From: Microterricola pindariensis
GTDB lineage: Bacteria > Actinomycetota > Actinomycetes > Actinomycetales > Microbacteriaceae
Assembly: GCF_002936985.1 (NCBI RefSeq)
Contig: NZ_MPZN01000018.1
Location: 1 to 63,852, forward strand
DNA length: 63,852 nt
Reading direction: 5' to 3'
Made by a program: the position numbers and the translations under genes. Within the stretch, counting starts at the first letter, position 1. Each line of letters opens with the position of its first letter. Below are positions 51,153-60,709 of this stretch, piece after piece. The notes beneath the pieces are model-generated. The model saw only the letters and a program-made list of their open reading frames with translations, was not told the DNA's origin and made no database searches.

Positions 51153-51183
51153 GGTGCCGGGCGGGAGACCCCCGCCCGGCACC
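51153..51183 (+). terminator. Intercistronic hairpin after the peptide-binding protein gene
   Basis: A 13-bp perfect stem (51153-51165 with 51171-51183) closes a five-base loop 31 bases after the stop. It probably favours a higher level of binding-protein mRNA. Confidence 0.65.
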
Positions 51184-51210
51184 GCACTATCAGCAAAGAG
51201 GCCGCTAGCG

Positions 51211-53076
51211 ATGCCGATTCTCGAAGTACAGAACCTGACCGTACGGATCCCGACGGAAGACGGCACGGTGCACGCCGTCCAAGACGTGTCGTTCAGCGTC
51301 GAGCCCGGCGAGTTCTTCGGGATCGTCGGCGAATCCGGCTCGGGCAAGAGCGTCATGGTGCAGTCGGTCATGGGCCTCGTCCCGGCCGCCGAGACGTCCG
51401 GGCGGGTCTTGTTCGACGGCGTCGACCTGCTCGCACTCGACGACAACGGCCTGCGCAGCATCCGCGGCCGCGCGATCAGCATGGTGTTCCAGGACCCGCT
51501 GAGCAGCCTGCACCCGCAGTACACGATCGGCTGGCAGATCGTCGAGCAGATCCAGGCGCACGAGAAGGTGAGCCACGCGGATGCCAAGGCCCGCGCGATC
51601 GAGATGCTCAAGAAGGTCAAGATCCCCAACGCCGAGAAGCGCTTCGACTCCTACCCGCACCAGTTCTCGGGGGGCATGCGGCAACGCGTCATGATCGCGA
51701 TGGCCCTCGTCCTGAAGCCGGCGCTGGTCATCGCCGACGAGCCGACGACCGCGCTCGACTCCACGGTGCAGGCCCAGATCCTCGACCTGCTCGACGAGAT
51801 GCGGCGCGAGCTCGGCACCACCATCCTCATGATCAGCCACGACCTCGGCGTGCTCCGGCGCGTCGCCGACCGGGTGATGGTCATGTACGCCGGGCGGCGG
51901 ATGGAGACCGGCGCGGTCGAGGCCGTCTTCGCCGCACCGGCGCACCCGTACACGGCCGGCCTGCTCCGCTCCTCCTCGTTCAACCGGGAGCCGGGGACGA
52001 GGCTCATCCCGATCGCGGGCAAACCGCCGAGCCTGCTCGCTCCCGGGCCGGGCTGCCCGTTCGCGGCGCGCTGCCCCGACGTGTCGGCGGCGTGCTCCGC
52101 GCCGCCGCCCACCCGCCGCTACGACGACGGCGTCGAGGCACAGTGCTGGCTCGAGGAGGCCCCGAGCGAACTCGCCGAACCGGCATCCGCGATCTCGACG
52201 GCCATCGACCTCGACCTCGGGCACGCCGCGGCCCCGGCAGAGGTGCCGATCGCGGAGGTCTCGGGCCTCGAGCTCAGCTTCGCCGTCGGCAAGCGCGCCG
52301 AGGCGCACGTGCTGAAGGGCATCGACCTCACGGTCAGGCGGGGAGAGACGCTCGGGCTGGTCGGCGAGAGCGGCTGCGGCAAGACCACCCTGGCGCGCGT
52401 CATCGCCGGGCTGGAACTGCCGACCGGCGGCACCGTCACCTTCGACGGTCGGGACGTCTCCTCGCTCTCCAAGCGGGAGTGGCGCCAGCTGCGCACCCAG
52501 GTGCAGCTGGTGTTCCAGGACCCGTTCGGCTCGCTGAACCCCCGGCGCCGCGTCGGCTCGATCATCGGCGACCCGTTCCGCATCCACAAGGTCTCCTCCG
52601 GGCAGGAGCGGCTGCGCAGCGTGCAGCAGCTGATGGAGCTCGTCGGCCTGAACCCCGAGCACTACAACCGCTTCCCCTCCCAGTTCTCCGGCGGCCAGCG
52701 GCAGCGCATCGGGATCGCCCGCGCACTCGCCCTGAACCCCGAGCTGATCATCCTCGACGAGCCCGTCTCGGCGCTGGACGTGTCGATCCAGGCGCAGGTG
52801 CTGAACCTGCTCGACGACCTGCAGAAGGAGTTCGGCCTGACCTACCTCTTCATCTCCCACGACCTCTCCGTCGTGCGGCACGTCTGCGACCGGATCGCGG
52901 TCATGGACGGCGGGCGGATCGTCGAGCTCGGCGACGCGCAGAGCATCTACGAGCGGCCGCAGCACGAGTTCACCAAGGTGCTCCTCGCCGCCGCCGCCCG
53001 CGAGGTGGCACCGGAGCGGGGCACAGTGCGCAGCCTCGTCGAGAGCATCCCGGCCGGAGAGCGGGTGGCGGCATGA
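51211..53076 (+). CDS. Fused peptide ABC transporter ATPase (DppD-DppF)
   Basis: The 621-residue protein carries two full ATPase domains. The first (about 1-330) has GESGSGKS, FSGGMRQR, ADEPTTALDS, and the oligopeptide Cys extension ([14 protein letters not shown]). The second (about 345-620) has [16 protein letters not shown] and [11 protein letters not shown]. The tandem fusion provides both motor subunits of one importer from a single gene. It overlaps the permease gene by four bases. Confidence 0.93.
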   Translation: MPILEVQNLTVRIPTEDGTVHAVQDVSFSVEPGEFFGIVGESGSGKSVMVQSVMGLVPAAETSGRVLFDGVDLLALDDNGLRSIRGRAISMVFQDPLSSLHPQYTIGWQIVEQIQAHEKVSHADAKARAIEMLKKVKIPNAEKRFDSYPHQFSGGMRQRVMIAMALVLKPALVIADEPTTALDSTVQAQILDLLDEMRRELGTTILMISHDLGVLRRVADRVMVMYAGRRMETGAVEAVFAAPAHPYTAGLLRSSSFNREPGTRLIPIAGKPPSLLAPGPGCPFAARCPDVSAACSAPPPTRRYDDGVEAQCWLEEAPSELAEPASAISTAIDLDLGHAAAPAEVPIAEVSGLELSFAVGKRAEAHVLKGIDLTVRRGETLGLVGESGCGKTTLARVIAGLELPTGGTVTFDGRDVSSLSKREWRQLRTQVQLVFQDPFGSLNPRRRVGSIIGDPFRIHKVSSGQERLRSVQQLMELVGLNPEHYNRFPSQFSGGQRQRIGIARALALNPELIILDEPVSALDVSIQAQVLNLLDDLQKEFGLTYLFISHDLSVVRHVCDRIAVMDGGRIVELGDAQSIYERPQHEFTKVLLAAAAREVAPERGTVRSLVESIPAGERVAA

Positions 53077-54014
53077 CGATCCTCCCGAAGACGCCCAGCC
53101 GCGCCGCCCGGGAGGCGGCCGCCGTCGTCCAGCGCAGCTCGACCTCGCTGACGCTGCGCCGGCTCGTGCGCGACCCGGCGAGCCTCGTCTCGATGCTCGT
53201 CATCGTGCTGATCTTCGCGTTCGCGCTGGCCGCCCCGCTGATCGCCGAGCTCACCGGCCACGGCCCGACCGAGCAGTTCCGCGAGACCGGTCTGAGCCCG
53301 GCCGGGATCCCGGTCGCCCCGAACAGCGAGTTCCTGCTCGGCACCGACCAGCTCGGCCGCGACATGCTCGTGCGACTCGCCTACGGCGCGCAGATCTCGC
53401 TGCTCGTCGGCGTGGTCGCCTCGCTCTTCGCGGCCGGCATCGGCATCACCGTCGGGCTCACCGCCGGCTTCTTCGGCGGGGCGACGGACACCGTGCTCAG
53501 CCGGGTGATGGACCTCGTGATGAGCATCCCGTTCCTGCTCTGCGCGATCGCGCTCGTCTCGGTGCTCGGGCCGAGCCTGACGCTCAGCATCGCGGTGATC
53601 GTCTTCTTCAGCTGGACCGGCCTCGGCCGCGTCATCCGCGGCCAGGTGCTCGCCCTCAAGCACCGCGAGTTCGTCGAGGCGGCGCGCTCGCTCGGCGCCA
53701 GCGGGTTCTCGATCATGTACCGCGACGTGCTGCCCAACCTGATCGTGCCGATCCTCATCTACACCACCCTGATGATCCCGAGCGCGATCGTCTTCGAGGC
53801 GACGCTGTCCTTCCTCGGGCTCGGCATCGTGCCGCCGACGCCCAGCTGGGGCGGCATGCTCGCGGACGCCGCGAACAACTCGCTCTACCTGGTCGCCTGG
53901 TGGATGGTCATCGTGCCCGGCACGGCCCTTCTCGTCACGACGCTCTCCTTCAACCTCCTGGGCGACGGGCTGCGCGACGCCCTCGACCCGACCAGCGCGA
54001 GAGGCGGCAAGTAA
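53073..54014 (+). CDS. Peptide ABC transporter permease (DppC-like)
   Basis: The 313-residue membrane protein has a cytosolic N-terminus, a first span (LVSMLVIVLIFAFALAAPLIAEL), the TDQLGRDMLVRLAYG motif, and the ATPase-coupling loop EFVEAARSLGASGFSIMYRDVLPN. Six spans are predicted. The order here is ATPase, DppC, DppB, which differs from the usual dppBCDF order. It shares one base with the next gene (TAATG). Confidence 0.92.
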   Translation: MTILPKTPSRAAREAAAVVQRSSTSLTLRRLVRDPASLVSMLVIVLIFAFALAAPLIAELTGHGPTEQFRETGLSPAGIPVAPNSEFLLGTDQLGRDMLVRLAYGAQISLLVGVVASLFAAGIGITVGLTAGFFGGATDTVLSRVMDLVMSIPFLLCAIALVSVLGPSLTLSIAVIVFFSWTGLGRVIRGQVLALKHREFVEAARSLGASGFSIMYRDVLPNLIVPILIYTTLMIPSAIVFEATLSFLGLGIVPPTPSWGGMLADAANNSLYLVAWWMVIVPGTALLVTTLSFNLLGDGLRDALDPTSARGGK

Positions 54015-54985
54015 TGCTGTTCCGCTTCCTTCTGCCCCGCATCGGCTTCGGCCTGCTGGTGCTGTTCCTGCTCAGCATCTTCGTGTTCGTGCTGTTCTAC
54101 GTCTCGCCGTCCGACCCGGCCCGCATCATCGCCGGAGACAAGGCGACCGAGGCGCTGATGGAGCAGATCCGCGTGAAGCTCGGGCTCGACCAGCCGATCT
54201 ACGTGCAGTACCTGAAGTTCGTCGGCGGGCTGTTGCAGGGCGACCTCGGCTACTCCTACCGCAGCAACGTGCCCGTCGCCGACCTCATCGTCGCGCGCAT
54301 CCCGGCGACGCTGTCGCTCGTCTTCGGCGGCATGGTGCTCTGGCTGGCGATCGGCATCCCGATCGGCATCAGCTCGGCCAAGCGGCCCGGCAGCCTGCGC
54401 GACCGCATCGGGCAGTCGTTCGCCATCATCGGCATCAGCTTCCCCACCTTCGTCCTCGGCATGGTCGCGCTGTACACGCTGTACTTCCTGCCCACCCGCT
54501 TCGGCGTCATGCTGTTCCCGCCGAGCGGCTACGTGCCGCTCACGGCGGGGGTCGGGCAGTGGGCGTGGCACCTGATCCTGCCGTGGACGACGCTCGCGCT
54601 CGTCGTGGCGGCCGTATACGCCCGGCTCACCCGGGGACAGATGCTCGAGGTGCTCGGCCAGGACTACATCCGCACGGCCAGGGCCAAGGGGCTGAGCGAG
54701 CGCCGGGTGATCTACCGGCACGCCTTCCGCAGCGCCATGCCCCCGCTGGTCACCCAGCTCGGCATCGACATCGGGCTGCTGCTCGGCGGCGTGATCGTGA
54801 TCGAGCAGGTCTTCGGCCTGCTCGGGCTCGGCAGCCTGGCCGTGACCTCGGTGAACAACCAGGACCGACCCGTCGTGATCGCGATCGTGCTGCTCGGCGG
54901 CGTCTTCGTGGTGACCGTCAACATCATCATCGACACCCTCTACGCCCTGATGGACTCGCGCGTGCGCACCTCCGGCCGGGCCTGA
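54014..54985 (+). CDS. Peptide ABC transporter permease (DppB-like)
   Basis: The 323-residue protein starts with the DppB-type span (LLPRIGFGLLVLFLLSIFVFVLFYVSP) and has the coupling loop GQDYIRTARAKGLSERRVIYRHAFR. Six spans are predicted. It pairs with the DppC-like protein to form the channel. The proline iminopeptidase gene begins 11 bases later. Confidence 0.92.
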   Translation: MLFRFLLPRIGFGLLVLFLLSIFVFVLFYVSPSDPARIIAGDKATEALMEQIRVKLGLDQPIYVQYLKFVGGLLQGDLGYSYRSNVPVADLIVARIPATLSLVFGGMVLWLAIGIPIGISSAKRPGSLRDRIGQSFAIIGISFPTFVLGMVALYTLYFLPTRFGVMLFPPSGYVPLTAGVGQWAWHLILPWTTLALVVAAVYARLTRGQMLEVLGQDYIRTARAKGLSERRVIYRHAFRSAMPPLVTQLGIDIGLLLGGVIVIEQVFGLLGLGSLAVTSVNNQDRPVVIAIVLLGGVFVVTVNIIIDTLYALMDSRVRTSGRA

Positions 54986-54996
54986 TCGGAGCACGC

Positions 54997-56310
54997 ATGA
55001 GCACCGCAGCACACGCCACGGCCGCGGCCACAGCCGCCGAGTACACGATCGCCGACGGCATCCTCGTGCGCGACCACCGCATCACGGTGCCGGTGGACTG
55101 GGGCAACCCGGAGTCGGGGGAGAGCATCGAGTTCTTCGCCCGCGAGCTCGTCGACGGTGCCAGGCGGCACGAGAAGCTGCCGCTGCTGGTGTACCTGCAG
55201 GGCGGGCCGGGCGGCAAGTCTCCGCGGCCGACCGGCAGGGAAGGGTTCCTGCGGGCCGCGCTCGGCCGCTTCCGCGTCATCCTCCCCGATCAGCGCGGAA
55301 CCGGGCGCAGCAGCGCCGTCACCGCGCACACCATGGAGCGGTTCCCCGGCGGCGAGGAGGGCGCAGACTACCTGCGCCACTTCCGCGCGGACTCGATCGT
55401 GCGCGACCTCGAGGCGCTGCGCGCGCAGGTGTTCGGCGGCGAGCGCTGGTGGACCCTCGGCCAGAGCTACGGCGGGTTCCTGACGCTGCACTACCTCTCC
55501 ACCGCGCCGGAGGCGATCATCGCCTCGGCCGTGGCCGGCGGGCTGCCCAGCATTGAGCCCTCGGCCGACGAGGTCTACCGGCGCACCTACCCGCGCGTGC
55601 TCGAGAAGAACGAGCGCTTCTACGCCCGCTTCCCCGGCGACCGGGAACGGGTGGCCAGGGTCGCGGATGCCGTCGCGGCCGGCGGCGTGCTGCTGCCCGA
55701 CGGCGACACCCTCACCGTGCCGCGGCTGCAGAGCCTGGGGCTCGACCTCGGCATGAAGCCGGGCGCCGACCGTCTGCACTGGATCTTCGACGAGGCGTGG
55801 TCGGACACGGCGGAGACCCGGCTGTCCGAGACGTTCCTCTCGGCCGTCCGCGCGCGGACGGCCTTCGACACCAACCCGCTCTTCGCCGTTCTGCAGGAGA
55901 GCATCTACGGCGGGGAACCGGCCCGCTGGGCCGCGCAGCGTGCCCTCGCCGCGCACCCGCAGCTCGACCCGTCCGCCCGGCCGCTGCACTTCACGGGCGA
56001 GATGATGTACCCCTGGATGTTCGAGCAGATCCGTGCGCTCCGCCCGTTCCAGGCCGCGGTCGAGCGGCTGATGGCCAGGGAGGACCCGATCGAGCTGTAC
56101 GCGCTGCCCCGGCTCGCGGCCAACGAGGTGCCGGTCGAGGCCGTGGTCTACCACGACGACATGTACGTGGATGCCGGCCTCTCGCTGCAGACGGCCGGCC
56201 GGGTCGGCGCCCTGAACGCCTGGGTCACCAACGAGTTCGAGCACGACGGCCTGCACGGCGACGACGTGGCGGAGCGCCTGTTCGGGCGTCTGGCCGGCCG
56301 GGTCGGCTAG
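54997..56310 (+). CDS. pip: Proline iminopeptidase (S33 prolyl aminopeptidase)
   Basis: The 437-residue enzyme has the oxyanion segment LQGGPGGKSPRP, DQRGTGRSS, nucleophile elbow GQSYGGFLTLHYLS (Ser about residue 155), Asp in YHDDMYVDAG and His in EHDGLHGD. The family removes N-terminal proline or hydroxyproline from peptides. As last gene of the importer operon it would process the imported peptides together with aminopeptidase P. It lacks a signal peptide and so works in the cytoplasm. Confidence 0.92.
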   Translation: MSTAAHATAAATAAEYTIADGILVRDHRITVPVDWGNPESGESIEFFARELVDGARRHEKLPLLVYLQGGPGGKSPRPTGREGFLRAALGRFRVILPDQRGTGRSSAVTAHTMERFPGGEEGADYLRHFRADSIVRDLEALRAQVFGGERWWTLGQSYGGFLTLHYLSTAPEAIIASAVAGGLPSIEPSADEVYRRTYPRVLEKNERFYARFPGDRERVARVADAVAAGGVLLPDGDTLTVPRLQSLGLDLGMKPGADRLHWIFDEAWSDTAETRLSETFLSAVRARTAFDTNPLFAVLQESIYGGEPARWAAQRALAAHPQLDPSARPLHFTGEMMYPWMFEQIRALRPFQAAVERLMAREDPIELYALPRLAANEVPVEAVVYHDDMYVDAGLSLQTAGRVGALNAWVTNEFEHDGLHGDDVAERLFGRLAGRVG

Positions 56311-56386
56311 CAGGGCGCGCTCGTCGGGAACGTCATCGAAACGTGACCATGAGGCGCGAACGGGGGATGCCGGAAAGCGCCCACAA

Positions 56387-56400
56387 ATGTAATATGTCAC
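56387..56400 (+). promoter_or_regulatory. GntR operator site D (Liv-type importer operon)
   Basis: ATGTAATATGTCAC agrees fully with the consensus and lies 64 bases before ATG 56465. It shares 12 identical bases with site A. Confidence 0.75.
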
Positions 56401-56464
56401 ACAGTAGATGTGCCTCGGGCCCATCGAATCCGACGATCCAAAGTTGTATCCCGGAAGGAACTTC

Positions 56465-57655
56465 ATGACTCTTCGCAGCTCACGCGGTATCTCACGCGTC
56501 CTGATTCCCGCGGCCCTGTTCGCGAGCGCGGCCCTCGTCCTCACCGGCTGTTCCGGTGGGCTCGGCGGCGGCGGCGAGGCCGGCGGCGACAGCTCCGGCC
56601 CCATCAAGATCGGCATGCTGGCCCCGTTCTCCGGCTCCGAGTCTGCGTTCGGCGTGTACATGGAGAACGGCGCGCAGATGGCCGTCGACGAGCTCAACGC
56701 CGACGGTGGGGTCGACGGGCGCCAGCTCGAGCTCATCACCGAGGACGACGCCTGTGATGCAACGGCATCCGTCGCCGCCGCCAACAAGCTCGTCACCGCG
56801 GGCATCGTCGCCTCGGTCGGCGGGTACTGCTCCGGCGCCACCCTGCCGACGCTGCCGATCTTCAACGATGCGGGCATCCCCATGGTGATCCCCGCCGCGA
56901 ACTCCAACAAGTTGGTGGAGGCGGGCCTCGACGGCGTGTTCCTGATCAACGGCACCGGCACCCAGCAGGCAGCCGCGACGCTCAAGTACGCGCTGAAGTC
57001 CGGCGCCACCCGCGTCGCCGTGCTGAACGACAACACCGACTACTCCAAGGACCTCGCCAGCACCTTTGTCGAGATGGCCAAGGCCGACGGCACCATCGAG
57101 GTCGTGCTCGACCAGTCGGTGACCCCGGGCGAGAAGGACTACTCGGCCAACGTCAACAACGTGATCACCTCCAAGCCCGACTTCGTCGTCTGGACCGGCT
57201 ACTACCAGGAGGGTGCGCTCATCACCCGCCAGCTGATCGACGCCGGCTACAGCGGCCCGATCCTGGTGGGCGACGGCAGCGTCGACAAGAAGTTCGCCGA
57301 GATCGCGGGCGCCGGCTACACCGACAACGTCGTGGGCACCTTCACCCAGACGCCGGACATGCTCGAGGGTGCAGGCGACTGGATCGCCGCATACAAGGAG
57401 GCGTTCGGCGCAGAGCCCGGCCCGTACTCGACGCAGTCCTACGACGCCGTACGCGTCGTCGCCGAGGCGATCAAGAATGCCGGCAGCACCGAGACGGATG
57501 CCATCATCGCGGCGCTGCGCGGCCTCGACGGCTTCCCGATCTTCTCCGGGCCGCTCACCTTCACGCCGGAGGGCACCCTGACGGAGGGTGGCTTCGCCAT
57601 CGTCCAGATCGGCCCGGACGGCAGCTTCATTCTCAAGGACGACCTGCAGGGCTAA
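56465..57655 (+). CDS. Branched-chain-type amino acid ABC transporter binding lipoprotein (LivK-like)
   Basis: GGAAGGAA precedes ATG 56465. The 396-residue protein has a signal sequence with lipobox LTGC (Cys28), a Gly/Ser linker and a type I periplasmic binding fold (Peripla_BP_6) with IGMLAPFSGSESAFGVYMENGAQMAVDELN and ITEDDACDATASVAAANKLV. Liv-type proteins bind branched-chain and other hydrophobic amino acids. Control by the same motif as the hydroxyproline genes suggests proline or hydroxyproline as ligand. Confidence 0.9.
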   Translation: MTLRSSRGISRVLIPAALFASAALVLTGCSGGLGGGGEAGGDSSGPIKIGMLAPFSGSESAFGVYMENGAQMAVDELNADGGVDGRQLELITEDDACDATASVAAANKLVTAGIVASVGGYCSGATLPTLPIFNDAGIPMVIPAANSNKLVEAGLDGVFLINGTGTQQAAATLKYALKSGATRVAVLNDNTDYSKDLASTFVEMAKADGTIEVVLDQSVTPGEKDYSANVNNVITSKPDFVVWTGYYQEGALITRQLIDAGYSGPILVGDGSVDKKFAEIAGAGYTDNVVGTFTQTPDMLEGAGDWIAAYKEAFGAEPGPYSTQSYDAVRVVAEAIKNAGSTETDAIIAALRGLDGFPIFSGPLTFTPEGTLTEGGFAIVQIGPDGSFILKDDLQG

Positions 57656-57667
57656 GTCCATCCGCTG

Positions 57668-57695
57668 AGGGCGCGGCTCTTCGGGGCCGCGCCCT
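57668..57695 (+). terminator. Intercistronic hairpin after the binding-protein gene
   Basis: A 10-bp perfect GC-rich stem (57668-57677 with 57686-57695) closes an eight-base loop 12 bases after the stop. Confidence 0.6.
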
Positions 57696-57719
57696 CCCCG
57701 TCCCTTGGGAGCTCCACTC

Positions 57720-58637
57720 GTGACTGAATTCTTTAGCGATCAGCTCTTCCAGCTGATCTGGAACGGGCTGTTCGTCGGCTCCTTCTATGCCCTCGTCGCA
57801 CTCGGCTACAGCATGGTCTACGGCATCATCAAGCTGCTGAACTTTGCGCACGGCGACATCTACATGCTCGGATCGTTCATCGCCTTCGTCATCCTGGGCG
57901 GTGCCGTCGGCCTCTTCGGGGTCGCCTCGCTGCCGATCCTGCTGATCGTGCTGCTCATCACCATGCTGCTGACCGGCGCGTTCGGCGTGCTGATCGAGAA
58001 GGTCGCCTACCGGCCGCTGCGCTCGAGCCCCCGGCTGGCCGTGCTGATCACCGCCGTCGGCGTCTCCTTCACCATCGAGTACGGCGTGCGCCAGATCTTC
58101 GGCGCTGACCCGCAGGTGTTCCCCTTCCGGCTGAGCGGGGAGGCATTCAACTTCCTGGGCGCACGCATCTCGACGCCCCAGATCGTGCTCATGGTCATCG
58201 CCGGCCTGCTCATGTGGGTGCTGCAGAGCTACATCATGCGCTCCCGCGAGGGCCGCGCGATGCGCGCGATCGCCCTGGACCCGCGCGCGTCGCTGCTGAT
58301 GGGCGTCAACGTCGACCGCGTCATCTCGCGCACCTTCTTCATCGGCTCCGCGCTGGCCGGCGCGGCCGGCGTGATGGCCGGCACCTACTACGGCTCGATC
58401 GACTTCCTGATGGGCTTCACCATCGGCCTCAAGGCGTTCACGGCCGCCGTGATCGGCGGCATCGGCAACATGCAGGGCGCCATGCTCGGCGGCCTCGTGC
58501 TCGGCCTGCTGGAGTCCTTCGGCACCTTCGCCCTCGGCGGCGAGTGGCGCGACGTCTTCACCTTCGGCTGCCTCATCCTGTTCCTCTCGATCCGACCGAC
58601 GGGCATCCTCGGGTCCCGCGTCGTAGAAAGGATGTGA
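57720..58637 (+). CDS. Branched-chain-type amino acid ABC permease (LivH-like)
   Basis: GTG 57720 gives a 305-residue membrane protein; GGGAGC lies just upstream. It starts with the LivH feature LIWNGLFVGSFYALVALGYSMVYGIIKLLNFAHGDIYMLG and has REGRAMRAIALDPRASLLMGVNVDRVI as the ATPase-coupling loop. Eight spans are predicted. LivM follows after three bases. Confidence 0.93.
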   Translation: MTEFFSDQLFQLIWNGLFVGSFYALVALGYSMVYGIIKLLNFAHGDIYMLGSFIAFVILGGAVGLFGVASLPILLIVLLITMLLTGAFGVLIEKVAYRPLRSSPRLAVLITAVGVSFTIEYGVRQIFGADPQVFPFRLSGEAFNFLGARISTPQIVLMVIAGLLMWVLQSYIMRSREGRAMRAIALDPRASLLMGVNVDRVISRTFFIGSALAGAAGVMAGTYYGSIDFLMGFTIGLKAFTAAVIGGIGNMQGAMLGGLVLGLLESFGTFALGGEWRDVFTFGCLILFLSIRPTGILGSRVVERM

Positions 58638-58640
58638 CCC

Positions 58641-59903
58641 GTGGCCGACAAGAACCTGCTCCCGCGGCTGGACCGCCTCACCCGGATCACGGCGCCGCAG
58701 CCGCTCTTCAGCCGGCCCCGACCGCTGAGCGGCCTGCTGGCGCCGCAGCGCTTCATGGGCCTGCTGGGCCTGGCCCTGTTCATCGGCGCGCTCGTGCTGC
58801 CATTCATCACGGCCTCGCCCTACATCATCTCGATCCTCACCTCGGCGTTCATCTACGTGATGATCGCGATGGGGCTGAACGTGGTGGTCGGCTACGCCGG
58901 CCTGCTCGACCTCGGCTACATCGCCTTCGTCGCCGTCGGGGCGTACACCTCCGGCATCCTGTCGACGACCCTCGGCTTCACCATGCTCGAGACGATCCCG
59001 TTCGTCGTGCTCGCCTGCATCCTCGCCGGCATCGTCATCGGCGGCCCGACGCTCCGGCTGCGCTCCGACTACCTCGCGATCGTGACCCTCGGCTTCGGCG
59101 AGATCATCCGCATTACGGCGACGAACCTGAGCATCACCGGCGGGGCGAGCGGCATCCACGGCATCCCGACCTGGTCGTTCTTCGGCTGGTCCTTCGCCGA
59201 TGGCGCCGACCTGTTCGGAATCCACTTCAACGCCAAGATCCTGTTCTACTTCTTCGTCGTGATCGTGGCGCTCGGGCTGGCGACTGTCGGCGCCGCGCGC
59301 CTGGCCAACGGCAAGCTGGGGCGCGCCTGGAAGTCGGTCCGCGACGACGAGGATGCCTCGGAGGCCATGGGCATCAACGGCTACACCGCCAAGCTCTCCG
59401 CGTACATCATCGGCGCGGTCTGGGGCGGCGTCGCCGGCTCGCTGCTGGCCACCCACCTGAGCGCGATCTCGCCGCCCAGCTTCGAGTTCCTCTACTCGGC
59501 GCTGATCCTGATGGCGGTCGTGCTCGGCGGCATGGGCTCGACCCCCGGCGTGATCATCGGCGCCCTGTTCGTCTCGCTCGCACCCGAACTGCTGCGCGAG
59601 TTCTCCGAGTGGCGCTACCTCCTCTTCGGTGTGCTGCTCGTCGTCGTCATGATCTTCCGCCCGGCCGGTCTCTGGCCGGCCAACTTCGTGCTGCCGTTCC
59701 TCAAGCGGCGCCCGGCGGCCGAGCCGGTGTCCACCACCAACATCCCCTGGGCCCAGCAGGCCAAGGAGGAGGCGGAGGCCGAGCAGGAGGAGATCGAGCG
59801 GATGTCGGCGGTGACCTCCACCGTCCCCGATTCGATCCCGGATGCCGTGGCGGGCGTCAACGCCATCAGCGACAACCCGGCAGACCAGGAGGAGAACCGA
59901 TGA
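58641..59903 (+). CDS. Branched-chain-type amino acid ABC permease (LivM-like)
   Basis: The 420-residue protein starts at GTG 58641 with AAAGGATG upstream. About 50 cytoplasmic residues precede the first span; the LivM core has VVVGYAGLLDLGYIAFVAVGAYT, LRLRSDYLAIVTLGFGEIIRI and the coupling segment RDDEDASEAMGINGYTAKL. The last 55 residues form an acidic cytoplasmic tail (EEAEAEQEEIERM) that is longer than usual. It overlaps LivG by four bases. Confidence 0.92.
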   Translation: MADKNLLPRLDRLTRITAPQPLFSRPRPLSGLLAPQRFMGLLGLALFIGALVLPFITASPYIISILTSAFIYVMIAMGLNVVVGYAGLLDLGYIAFVAVGAYTSGILSTTLGFTMLETIPFVVLACILAGIVIGGPTLRLRSDYLAIVTLGFGEIIRITATNLSITGGASGIHGIPTWSFFGWSFADGADLFGIHFNAKILFYFFVVIVALGLATVGAARLANGKLGRAWKSVRDDEDASEAMGINGYTAKLSAYIIGAVWGGVAGSLLATHLSAISPPSFEFLYSALILMAVVLGGMGSTPGVIIGALFVSLAPELLREFSEWRYLLFGVLLVVVMIFRPAGLWPANFVLPFLKRRPAAEPVSTTNIPWAQQAKEEAEAEQEEIERMSAVTSTVPDSIPDAVAGVNAISDNPADQEENR

Positions 59904-60709
59904 CCGACACCGTCGCGCCCGCGACCGCCACCGCCCGCGGCGAGCTGCTGCTGCGCGTCTCCGGCCTCGCCGTGCAGTTCGGCGGCATCCGCGCTGTGGA
60001 CGGGCTGAGCTTCGACGTGCACGAGGGCGAGATCGTCTCGGTGATCGGCCCGAACGGCGCAGGCAAGACCAGCGCGTTCAACTGCATCACCGGCTTCTAC
60101 CGGCCGACCGGCGGCACCGTGCACTTCGGCGGGGACGACATCACCCGCATCCGGCCCTCGACGATCACCAAGCGCGGCATGTCCCGCACGTTCCAGAACC
60201 TGCGCCTGTTCCGTGACATGAGCGTGCTCGACAACGTCAAGACGGCGATGCACAGCAGGCTGCGCGAGAACGTCTTCGACCAGTTGCTGCACACGCCGCG
60301 CTACAAGCGCGCCGAGGCGCAGTGCACGCAGGACGCGCGAGGCTGGCTCGACTTCGTCGGCTTCCGCGGCGACGAGGAGCTGTTCGTCACGCAGCTGCCC
60401 TACGGCGAGCAGCGGCGGGTGGAGATCGCCCGCGCGCTGGCGACGCAGCCCAGGCTGCTGCTGCTGGACGAGCCGGGCGCCGGCCTGAATCACCAGGAGA
60501 AGGCCGAGCTGATGGCGCTCATCCGCCGCATCCGGGATCTGGGGGTGGGCATCGTGCTCATCGAACACGACATGGGGCTGGTGATGGAAGTCTCAGAGCG
60601 CATCGTCGTATTGAACTTCGGCAAGGAGATTGCCGACGGATCCCCGGCCGAGATCAAGGCCAACCCGGCCGTCATCGAGGCCTACCTCGGAGCGGAGGAA
60701 GACGAATGA
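59900..60709 (+). CDS. Branched-chain-type amino acid ABC ATPase (LivG-like)
   Basis: The 269-residue ATPase has Walker A GPNGAGKTS, Q-loop FQNLRLF, the LivG-type signature LPYGEQRRVEIARAL, Walker B LLLLDEPGAGLNHQE and H-loop EHDMGLV, with BCA_ABC_TP_C at the C-terminus (PAEIKANPAVIEAYLG). GGAG lies upstream of ATG 59900. It overlaps LivF by four bases. Confidence 0.93.
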   Translation: MTDTVAPATATARGELLLRVSGLAVQFGGIRAVDGLSFDVHEGEIVSVIGPNGAGKTSAFNCITGFYRPTGGTVHFGGDDITRIRPSTITKRGMSRTFQNLRLFRDMSVLDNVKTAMHSRLRENVFDQLLHTPRYKRAEAQCTQDARGWLDFVGFRGDEELFVTQLPYGEQRRVEIARALATQPRLLLLDEPGAGLNHQEKAELMALIRRIRDLGVGIVLIEHDMGLVMEVSERIVVLNFGKEIADGSPAEIKANPAVIEAYLGAEEDE

